Origin: Woeseiaceae bacterium
GTDB taxonomy: Bacteria; Pseudomonadota; Gammaproteobacteria; Steroidobacterales; Woeseiaceae
Assembly (NCBI GenBank): GCA_013138675.1
Contig: WTCH01000252.1
Span: 1-5,019, forward strand
Direction: 5' to 3'
Length of the DNA stretch: 5,019 bases
Shown here: piece by piece, positions 1 to 5,019 of the stretch
How the letters are laid out: each line of letters starts with the position of its first letter
How positions within the stretch are numbered: the stretch's first letter is position 1
Position numbers and translations under genes: made by a program
The notes under the pieces: generated by a model
Database searches by the model: none
The model's input: only the letters and a program-made list of their open reading frames with translations
What the model was told of the DNA's origin: nothing

Positions 1-184
1 AAACACATTGCACCGCATTGATTCGGCCATCGTGATCGCCGAACTCACCGCAGCGGGTTTCGTACTCGATGGCGAAAGCGATGCATTGCGCAATGCCGAA
101 GACGATCACAGCAAGGGCGTCTTCGACGCTGAGATTCGCGGCAAGACCGATCGCTACGTATTGCGCTTCAGGAAGCCCGAGTAA
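1..184 (+). CDS. SAM-dependent methyltransferase, COG4798-like (3' end only)
   Basis: The reading frame is open from base 2 to a TAA at 182-184 and encodes the last 60 residues of a protein that begins outside the window. The visible tail contains LHRIDSAIVIAELTAAGF, then ESDALRN, a DDHSKGVFD block and a final RGKTDRYVLRFRKPE. This pattern (HRID, an AAGF helix, a DDH-VFD loop, and RGKTD followed by a strand ending in RKP) is what I know from the C-terminus of predicted class I SAM-dependent methyltransferases of the COG4798 group, whose substrate is not established. The SAM-binding motifs lie upstream and cannot be seen, so the call rests on the tail alone. The next gene starts 13 bases downstream on the same strand, which suggests co-transcription. 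Confidence 0.7.
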   Translation, partial: NTLHRIDSAIVIAELTAAGFVLDGESDALRNAEDDHSKGVFDAEIRGKTDRYVLRFRKPE

Positions 185-197
185 ATAAGCCGGCACG

Positions 198-968
198 ATG
201 TTCAAAGCGATCCGCATTGCGATCCTGCTGTTCATTCTGTTCTTCGTGGCCGTTAGCGCCTGGCTGACGCAGTCACGAAGCACAGACTGGAACAACAGCC
301 TGTGGCTCAAGGTTTACCCGATCAATGCGGACGGCAGCGATATCGTTGCAAAGTACATCGCGGGCCTCGAGGTCGACGATTTCACGGACATCGAGGCATT
401 CATAACCCGAGAAACTGCGCGTTACGGGAAGACGCTCGATCGGCCGCTAAGGATGGAACTTGGCCGACTGGTGCGGGAACAGCCGCCGACCATCGACCCG
501 GATTCCGGAGTCCTCGGCGTCATGATGTGGTCTCTCAAGTTGCGCTGGTGGGCATCGAGCACGGCCGGCGATCAGGACAACATCGACCCGGATATTCGCA
601 TCTTCGTTCGCTATCACAGCCCCGATGACGGGTTCCGGCTCGAAAATTCAGTTGGGTTGCAAAAGGGCATGGTTGGCATCGTTAACGCGCGCGCGAGTCG
701 TCAGCACGCGGGTGGAAACAACGTGGTCATCGCGCACGAATTCATGCACACGCTGGGCGCCACCGACAAATATGACCTGGGCAGCGGACAGCCGCTTGCC
801 CCTGACGGACTCGCAGAACCGGATCGCGAGCCGCTGTATCCGCAACGATGGGCTGAAATAATGGGTGGTCGAATCGCGCTTGCGGCCGATGATGCGGTCA
901 TTCCCAAGAGCCTGCGGTATACCGTCATTGGCCCACAAACCGCCGGCGAAATTCGCCTCGCCGAGTAA
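198..968 (+). CDS. Membrane-anchored metzincin-like zinc metalloprotease, function unknown
   Basis: This 256-residue protein has a hydrophobic N-terminal segment (about residues 5-23, AIRIAILLFILFFVAVSAW) after a short basic start. That fits a signal anchor with the rest of the protein in the periplasm. The zinc site is H180-E181-F-M-H184-T-L-G187-A-T-D190, i.e. HExxHxxGxxD: two His ligands, the general-base Glu, the metzincin Gly and a probable Asp third ligand. An EIMGG segment with Met222, 32 residues after D190, is a good candidate for the metzincin Met-turn. The middle (residues 30-150) resembles nothing I can name. The ATG at 198 has no strong Shine-Dalgarno sequence but begins the only sensible signal anchor. 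The gene lies 13 bases after the methyltransferase and 2 bases before the ABC ATPase, so it is probably co-transcribed with both. The protease chemistry is well supported; the substrate and any role in transport are unknown. Confidence 0.78.
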   Translation: MFKAIRIAILLFILFFVAVSAWLTQSRSTDWNNSLWLKVYPINADGSDIVAKYIAGLEVDDFTDIEAFITRETARYGKTLDRPLRMELGRLVREQPPTIDPDSGVLGVMMWSLKLRWWASSTAGDQDNIDPDIRIFVRYHSPDDGFRLENSVGLQKGMVGIVNARASRQHAGGNNVVIAHEFMHTLGATDKYDLGSGQPLAPDGLAEPDREPLYPQRWAEIMGGRIALAADDAVIPKSLRYTVIGPQTAGEIRLAE

Positions 969-970
969 AC

Positions 971-1768
971 ATGTCAGACGCGCCTGAATCGATACTGAGC
1001 TGTGAAGCGCTGCGTGTCAGTGTGCCTGGCCGTTGCCTTGTCGACGCGTTGCAACTGGACCTCAGGCGCGGCGAACTCGTCGCTGTGCTGGGGCAAAACG
1101 GCAGCGGCAAAACGCTGACGCTGATGACACTTGCGGGACTGCGCCCGCCCGATACCGGCCAGGTACGGTTGCAGGGCTCGGACCTTCATACCGCGCCGCG
1201 ACAACTGACGGCTCAGCACCTGGCATTGCTGCCGCAGGACGTCGATGACATCTTTCCGGCGACCGTCATGGACACCGCCCTGATTGGGCGTCATCCACAT
1301 ATCGGTCGCTTTCGCTGGGAGTCGACTGAGGATTATGAGGCAGCAAAAGACGCGCTTCGGACGGTAGGTCTTGCGGCATTGTCAGAACGAGACATACTGA
1401 CATTGTCCGGTGGCGAGCGTCGCCGGCTCGCTATTGCGCAGATACTCACGCAGGCACCAGACGTTTACCTGCTGGATGAGCCCACCAACCACCTGGATCC
1501 GCAACACCAGCTCGATGCGTTGCGGGTGTTTCGCGGTGCCGCCGACTCGGGCGCGGCCGTGATTGCGAGCCTTCACGACGTTAACCTGGCGGTTCGATAC
1601 GCGGATCGCTGCCTGTTGTTGTTCGGTGACGGGCGATGGGAACTCGGCCGTAGTGCGGATATTCTGACCGAGGAGAGACTCAGCGAATTGTTCGCCACCC
1701 GGATGGAGGCGGTGGATTGGCGCTCGAAAAAACTCTTCGTCGCGTCCTCAGACCACCCACCCCTTTAG
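971..1768 (+). CDS. ABC transporter ATP-binding protein, FecE/BtuD type (probable corrinoid or iron-chelate importer)
   Basis: A 265-residue ABC ATPase with every catalytic element in place: Walker A GQNGSGKT (residues 41-48), Q-loop Q89 in LLPQD, signature LSGGE (145-149), Walker B VYLLDE (165-170, catalytic E170), D-loop LD (175-176) and switch His202 in SLHDVN. Spacing and motif style match the FecE/BtuD/FhuC group, which powers import of vitamin B12, siderophores or heme through a BtuC/FecCD-type permease. The nearby B12 receptor and adenosyltransferase favour corrinoid import (a BtuD role), but the ATPase sequence alone does not settle the substrate. No permease or binding protein is in the window, so the partners lie elsewhere. 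The start is two bases after the protease stop, indicating tight translational coupling. The stop lies 21 bases inside the oppositely oriented phosphatase gene. Confidence 0.88.
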   Translation: MSDAPESILSCEALRVSVPGRCLVDALQLDLRRGELVAVLGQNGSGKTLTLMTLAGLRPPDTGQVRLQGSDLHTAPRQLTAQHLALLPQDVDDIFPATVMDTALIGRHPHIGRFRWESTEDYEAAKDALRTVGLAALSERDILTLSGGERRRLAIAQILTQAPDVYLLDEPTNHLDPQHQLDALRVFRGAADSGAAVIASLHDVNLAVRYADRCLLLFGDGRWELGRSADILTEERLSELFATRMEAVDWRSKKLFVASSDHPPL

Positions 1769-2542
1769 CCGATTCAGAAAGTCATCGTACAGTGCCGAGT
1801 TGGTCGCGAGCACTGAGCGCGAGTCCAGACCGACCGGCGCACCGTTCAGATCGGTAAACGTGCCACCGGCCTCATTGACGATGATCGACAACGCAGCGAT
1901 ATCGAGGATATTCACATCCGATTCGATGACCGCCTCGATCTTACCCGCTGCCAGCAGGTGATAATGATAGAAGTCGCCATAGCCGCGTATACGATCGGCT
2001 TGCGCAACGATGCCACCCAATTTGCCCCACCCTTCGCTTAGTGCCAACGATTTCAGGTTACCTGTCGACACCGCCGCCCGGTCCGGATCGTCGATAGTGC
2101 TCACAGCGATACGTTCGCCATTGAGCCATGCACCCTGCCCTTTTTCAGCCCAGGCCAGCTCATCCATCATCGTGCCATTCGACACCCCGAGAATGATTGC
2201 CCCCTGGTGCATCAGCGCAATCTGGGTGGAAAAAAACGGGTACTGGCGCACAAATCCCTTGGTGCCATCGATCGGATCAACCAGCCACAGGTAGTCGGCA
2301 TCCTCACGCGTGTGGCCGGTTTCCTCGCCATAAAATCCGTGTTCAGGGAATTGCTCAAGAATGATCTCGCGAATCTTCTGTTCGCACTCCACGTCGGCCT
2401 GCGTGACGGGCGTCTGGTCGGCCTTGGTCGTGACCGTGAAATTCCCGGCATAGTAGCTACGACTGATGTCCGCTGCAGCGCGTGCCGCCTGCAGAGCCGT
2501 TCGCAATTCCAGCGATGCGTTGCTGTTGTCGTATTTTTCCAT
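1748..2542 (-). CDS. Inositol monophosphatase-family phosphatase, probably histidinol-phosphatase (HisN-like)
   Basis: Read on the minus strand from ATG at 2542 to TGA at 1750-1748, this is a 264-residue Mg2+-dependent phosphatase of the inositol monophosphatase superfamily. Visible motifs are K40-ADQTPVTQAD, the metal-binding GEET (E73), the signature DPIDGTKGF (D89, I91, D92) and the late metal ligand D214 in DVNILDIAALSIIVNEAGG. In that last motif the Trp that commonly precedes the Asp is Leu213. The GYGDFYHYHLLAAG stretch (187-200) and the overall length resemble HisN-type histidinol-phosphate phosphatases; CysQ-type PAP phosphatase or another sugar-phosphate activity is possible. The frame stays open upstream to 2800, but that extension runs antisense to the riboswitch and has no family resemblance, so I place the start at 2542 despite a weak ribosome binding site. 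It diverges from btuB and converges on the ABC gene; a link to B12 is not shown. Confidence 0.85.
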   Translation of the reverse strand: MEKYDNSNASLELRTALQAARAAADISRSYYAGNFTVTTKADQTPVTQADVECEQKIREIILEQFPEHGFYGEETGHTREDADYLWLVDPIDGTKGFVRQYPFFSTQIALMHQGAIILGVSNGTMMDELAWAEKGQGAWLNGERIAVSTIDDPDRAAVSTGNLKSLALSEGWGKLGGIVAQADRIRGYGDFYHYHLLAAGKIEAVIESDVNILDIAALSIIVNEAGGTFTDLNGAPVGLDSRSVLATNSALYDDFLNRLKGWVV

Positions 2543-2577
2543 TTTGTGTGCTGCGCGAGTCTCGTGGTGGTCGGCGA

Positions 2578-2606
2578 AAAATAGCCGCTCGGCAGCGAAT
2601 AAACAA
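2578..2606 (-). promoter_or_regulatory. Candidate sigma70 promoter for the HisN-like phosphatase gene
   Basis: On the minus strand a TTGTTT -35 (plus-strand 2606-2601) is followed by a 17-base spacer and a TATTTT -10 (2583-2578). Transcription would begin near 2571 and give a leader of about 30 bases before the ATG at 2542. The spacing is ideal and each box matches the consensus at four of six positions, so this is plausible but unproven. Confidence 0.45.
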
Positions 2607-2624
2607 GCAAATGTCCCTTGCTTG
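2604..2624. promoter_or_regulatory. Inverted repeat between divergent promoters, candidate operator
   Basis: CAAGCAA (2604-2610) and TTGCTTG (2618-2624) are perfect inverted 7-base arms around a 7-base spacer (2611-2617). The left arm overlaps the -35 box of the leftward promoter and the right arm overlaps the -35 box of the rightward btuB promoter. A dimeric regulator bound here could affect both genes. The protein is unknown; the symmetry is seen directly and the operator role is inferred. Confidence 0.4.
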
Positions 2625-2650
2625 ACAGCGACAAGTCGCGTCCCTATCGT
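2622..2650 (+). promoter_or_regulatory. Sigma70-like promoter of the btuB riboswitch transcript
   Basis: A perfect TTGACA -35 (2622-2627), a 17-base spacer and a TATCGT -10 (2645-2650, four of six consensus positions) predict a start near 2656-2658. That is exactly where the 5' strand of riboswitch stem P1 (GTTCAC, 2656-2661) begins, so promoter and aptamer positions support each other. The spacer also holds a short palindrome, GCGAC-AA-GTCGC (2628-2639). Confidence 0.7.
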
Positions 2651-2655
2651 ACATC

Positions 2656-2887
2656 GTTCACATGGTGAACCCGGTTTGGCAAAAACCGGGTGAACGGGAA
2701 GTCGGTACAGCCTGTCGTCAGGCCCAATCCGACGCTGCCCCCGCAACGGTGATCGAGTTAAACCGTAGCCCCCGGATCGAGAGTTTCGACCCGGAGCCAC
2801 TGCGAAACCAGCAATCGGTTTCGCGGGAAGGCGCTACGGAAAGGATGTCTATCCGCTCGTCAGCCCGGAGACCGGCCAGGTGAACCC
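2656..2887 (+). promoter_or_regulatory. Cobalamin riboswitch (AdoCbl-type aptamer) controlling btuB
   Basis: This leader carries the conserved cobalamin riboswitch blocks in the right order: GGGAA (2696-2700), CTGCCCCCGCAAC (2735-2747), GCCACTG (2796-2802), GGGAAGGC (2825-2832) and a B12 box, AGCCCGGAGACCGGCC (2862-2877). Supporting helices can be drawn: P1 GTTCAC (2656-2661) with GTGAAC (2880-2885); an 8-bp stem at 2670-2677/2683-2690; GTCGG (2701-2705) with CCGAC (2729-2733), enclosing an extra GCCTG/CAGGC hairpin (2710-2723); and CGAAACC (2803-2809) with GGTTTCG (2817-2823). In this RNA family, binding of adenosylcobalamin lowers expression of the downstream gene, here the B12 receptor btuB. 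There is no gene in 2543-2929; this element and the promoters account for that gap. Confidence 0.95.
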
Positions 2888-2895
2888 ATGAACCA

Positions 2896-2924
2896 TTGCG
2901 CGTGCGGGCGGCACGCAAGGAGAT
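2896..2924 (+). promoter_or_regulatory. btuB expression-platform hairpin and ribosome binding site
   Basis: GCGTGC (2900-2905) pairs with GCACGC (2911-2916) around a GGGCG loop. The 3' arm ends directly against AAGGAG (2917-2922), a strong Shine-Dalgarno sequence 7 bases before the btuB ATG. Outer TTGC (2896-2899) could extend pairing into the AA of the ribosome site. No U-run follows, so this looks like translational control rather than an intrinsic terminator. Confidence 0.65.
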
Positions 2925-2929
2925 AAATA

Positions 2930-4711
2930 ATGAGAAACCACCTGTCGGTATTCGCCATCGTCCTGGCGTACGTGCTCACACCCGTCGATTCCGTTGCCGC
3001 TGACCAGGCGCCGGGCGAAACAATCATCGTCACAGCAACGCGTACGGAAATCCCATTGAGCGATGCGATTGTGCCGGTCACGGTTATCACGCGGGAAGAC
3101 ATCGAGCTGTCTCTTGCCACGGACCTTGCAGACATACTGCGCTTCCAGGCTGGTATAGATATCGGCCGAAACGGCGGCCCGGGACAGGCAACGTCGGTGT
3201 TTATGCGCGGCACGGAAAGCAACCACACGCTCGTGCTAATGGATGGCGTCCGTATGAACCCGGGCACCCTTGGCGGTGCCGCTGTGCAGCATATTGCGCC
3301 CGAAATCATCGAGCGCATAGAAATCGTCAAAGGAGCGCGATCGGCCTTGTTCGGTACCGACGCGATCGGCGGCGTTATCAATATCGTTACGCGGCGAGCT
3401 GACGCTGCATTCCTCGAAACAGCGGTTGGCGCAGGTAGCTTCGACTCGCAATCCGGTTTCATTTCCGCTGGCAACCGGGGAGACAACGGCGACTTCGGCG
3501 TCACATTGAACTGGCAGGACACTGCCGGCTTTGCGCCGCGCACCGATTCAGACATCGAGCGCGGCTATGACAATCTCTCCGCTAATCTTTACGGCGCGCA
3601 CCGTTTCAGCGATAACGAGATCAGCCTGCGCCACTGGCAAACACAGGGAAACGTCGAGTACCTCGACTTTTTCCTTACCCCCGCCGATCAGGATTTCGAA
3701 AACTCCACGACGGCGGTCGAACTCGACACCCGAATTGGCAGTCGCGGTACCAGCAAGTTCATTGCCTCGTACATGCAGGATGACATCGTCCAGAATCAGA
3801 GCGACGACTTCGTAAAATCAGATCGCATAAGCCTCGACTGGCAATACAGCCATGCATTCGCGCGCCACACTCTGACAGGAGGTCTGTTCGCAGTCGACGA
3901 GAATGCCTCGACGCTGTCATTTGGGTCGGGTTTTGACGAGGACACCGAGGTGCGTGCGGCATTCATCCAGGACCAGTGGTCTCACGAACGGCACAAGACC
4001 TTCGTTGCACTTCGCCTTACCGACCATGAGGCATTCGGCAATCAGACAACGTGGAATGCCGAATACGCGTATGAGCTGACTGACAACTGGACGATCAATG
4101 CGGGCCTCGGACATGCGTTCCGCGCACCCGACGCGACGGACCGCTTCGGTTTCGGCGGCAATCCGGATCTTGATCCGGAGTTGGCTGACGAGGCTCAAAT
4201 CGGACTGCGCTATGCACCAGGCTCGAGGCACAGCATCAACATCGAGTTTTATCGCAACGATATTGAAGACCTTATCGAGTTCGATCTGCAGACTTTTGAA
4301 CTGCGAAACATTGCCCAGGCTGAGATTCGTGGCGCACAAATAGGTTATGAATATCGCGGTGAGCGATTCGTCGTCCACGCCGAGGTCGTAAAACAGAGCG
4401 CAGACGATGCGGTGACAGGCGATCGCTTGCTGCGACGCGCCGAAGAAACGGCATCACTGTCTTATACGCAGGATATCGGTGCGCATCGTGTCGGCCTCGC
4501 GTTCATCGCGAGCGGCGACCGTGAGGACTTCGGTGGTGTCAAGCTGGATGGCTATTTGCTGGCCGATTTGACGGCACAGTTCAATCTCGGTCGGGCCTGG
4601 ACTCTTCATGCGAGAATAGAGAACCTGCTCGACACGCATTATCAGACTGCCGACAATTTCCGCATGCAGGAGCGCGGTGGATTCGTACAGCTCAAGTACC
4701 GCTGGAACTAG
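2930..4711 (+). CDS. btuB: TonB-dependent outer-membrane vitamin B12 receptor BtuB
   Basis: A 593-residue TonB-dependent transporter that brings cobalamin across the outer membrane using energy relayed by TonB-ExbB-ExbD. An N-terminal signal peptide (about residues 1-24, cleavage after SVAA) is followed by a TonB box, ETIIVTAT (30-37). The plug domain (about 45-155) contains VFMRGTESNHTLVLMDGVRMN (split by eye at 90-110) and closes with GTDAIGGVINIVTRR (142-156). The remaining 440 or so residues alternate aromatic and polar residues as in a 22-strand beta-barrel, with the late NLLD motif near the C-terminus. E. coli BtuB is about 614 residues with its signal, so the length fits. The final residue is Asn, after YRW, rather than the usual terminal aromatic. 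The ATG at 2930 sits 7 bases after AAGGAG. The cobalamin riboswitch upstream and the adenosyltransferase downstream confirm the substrate. Confidence 0.93.
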   Translation: MRNHLSVFAIVLAYVLTPVDSVAADQAPGETIIVTATRTEIPLSDAIVPVTVITREDIELSLATDLADILRFQAGIDIGRNGGPGQATSVFMRGTESNHTLVLMDGVRMNPGTLGGAAVQHIAPEIIERIEIVKGARSALFGTDAIGGVINIVTRRADAAFLETAVGAGSFDSQSGFISAGNRGDNGDFGVTLNWQDTAGFAPRTDSDIERGYDNLSANLYGAHRFSDNEISLRHWQTQGNVEYLDFFLTPADQDFENSTTAVELDTRIGSRGTSKFIASYMQDDIVQNQSDDFVKSDRISLDWQYSHAFARHTLTGGLFAVDENASTLSFGSGFDEDTEVRAAFIQDQWSHERHKTFVALRLTDHEAFGNQTTWNAEYAYELTDNWTINAGLGHAFRAPDATDRFGFGGNPDLDPELADEAQIGLRYAPGSRHSINIEFYRNDIEDLIEFDLQTFELRNIAQAEIRGAQIGYEYRGERFVVHAEVVKQSADDAVTGDRLLRRAEETASLSYTQDIGAHRVGLAFIASGDREDFGGVKLDGYLLADLTAQFNLGRAWTLHARIENLLDTHYQTADNFRMQERGGFVQLKYRWN

Positions 4712-4724
4712 ACGGGACCTTCCG

Positions 4725-5019
4725 ATGGGTAAACGACTCAGCAAGATCTATACGAAGACCGGCGATGACGGCACCACCGGCCTCGGCGACGGTACGCGCG
4801 TTCGCAAAGACAGTCTGCGCGTGGATGCGTTCGGCACCGTCGACGAAGCGAACAGTGCTATTGGCGTTGTGTTGGCCGAGAGTAGTGTTCCAAAAGACGT
4901 TCGCCGTACCCTGGTCGAGGTTCAGCATGACCTGTTCGAACTCGGCGGTGAACTCTGTATTCCGGGCCACAGTGCGATCACCGATGAGTTCATAGTGCGC
5001 CTCGAGCGCGAACTCGATG
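4725..5019 (+). CDS. PduO-type ATP:cob(I)alamin adenosyltransferase (5' part)
   Basis: The first 98 residues of a protein that continues past the window end. Near the N-terminus is IYTKTGDDGTTGLGDGTRVR (residues 8-27), the ATP-binding signature of the PduO/MMAB adenosyltransferase family, followed by VDAFGTVDEANSAIG (33-47) and DLFELGGELC (about 69-78), both typical of this helical-bundle trimer. The enzyme transfers the 5'-deoxyadenosyl group of ATP to cob(I)alamin in the cytoplasm to make adenosylcobalamin. The gene starts 13 bases after the btuB stop with a modest GGGA ribosome site (4714-4717) and is probably on the riboswitch-controlled btuB transcript. Its product is the ligand class that the upstream riboswitch senses, which closes a feedback loop. 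The conserved C-terminal half, including the Arg-rich catalytic helix, cannot be checked here. Confidence 0.93.
   Translation, partial: MGKRLSKIYTKTGDDGTTGLGDGTRVRKDSLRVDAFGTVDEANSAIGVVLAESSVPKDVRRTLVEVQHDLFELGGELCIPGHSAITDEFIVRLERELD

Noticed and set aside
1727..1732. A-run that would read as a T-run downstream of the phosphatase stop, as in a terminator
   Set aside because: No stable GC-rich stem precedes it on the minus strand, and it lies within the ABC coding sequence.
2656..2670. GTTCAC-ATG-GTGAAC as a protein operator at the transcript start
   Set aside because: Its left arm is better explained as the P1 strand of the riboswitch, since it pairs exactly with 2880-2885.
2543..2800. Upstream extension of the phosphatase reading frame on the minus strand, adding 86 residues
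   Set aside because: It runs antisense through the btuB promoter and riboswitch, has no resemblance to the phosphatase family, and the family N-terminus fits a start at 2542.
2860..3555. Long open frame antisense to the riboswitch end and the 5' part of btuB
   Set aside because: It lies opposite a well-supported receptor gene, has a composition typical of an antisense shadow, and shows no domain or ribosome site.
3917..4378. Open frame antisense to the btuB barrel region
   Set aside because: It has no recognisable motif and is explained by codon bias of the coding strand.
1..5019. Mobile elements, CRISPR arrays, tRNA or rRNA genes
   Set aside because: No transposase or integrase motifs, terminal repeats, regularly spaced repeats or structural RNA gene signatures were seen on either strand.

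Overview
The window comes from a bacterial chromosome of moderately high GC content. Short intergenic gaps, sigma70-like promoters, a TonB-dependent outer-membrane receptor and a cobalamin riboswitch of proteobacterial style point to a Gram-negative proteobacterium. The protein sequences read most like Gammaproteobacteria, but this is an impression from sequence and not a database result.

Left arm (1-1768, plus strand): the 3' end of a COG4798-type SAM-dependent methyltransferase, then a membrane-anchored metzincin-like zinc protease of unknown role, then a FecE/BtuD-type ABC transporter ATPase. The three genes are separated by only 13 and 2 bases and look like one transcription unit. Middle (1748-2542, minus strand): an inositol-monophosphatase-family phosphatase, probably of histidinol-phosphatase (HisN) type. 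It converges on the ABC gene, and the two coding ends overlap by 21 bases.

Control region (2543-2929): two back-to-back sigma70-like promoters, a 7+7 bp inverted repeat that touches both -35 boxes, a second short palindrome in the spacer of the rightward promoter, and then a complete cobalamin (AdoCbl-type) riboswitch. The riboswitch ends in a hairpin directly abutting the Shine-Dalgarno sequence of btuB. Right arm (2930-5019, plus strand): btuB, the outer-membrane corrinoid receptor, followed after 13 bases by the start of a PduO-type cob(I)alamin adenosyltransferase that runs off the window.

The common theme is vitamin B12 salvage: outer-membrane capture (BtuB), a candidate inner-membrane import ATPase (BtuD-like), and conversion of imported corrinoid to adenosylcobalamin (PduO). 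The last of these makes the ligand that should shut off btuB through the riboswitch, giving a closed feedback loop. No permease or periplasmic binding protein is in the window. The parts that are not routine are the membrane protease coupled to the ABC ATPase and the candidate DNA operators placed upstream of the riboswitch.
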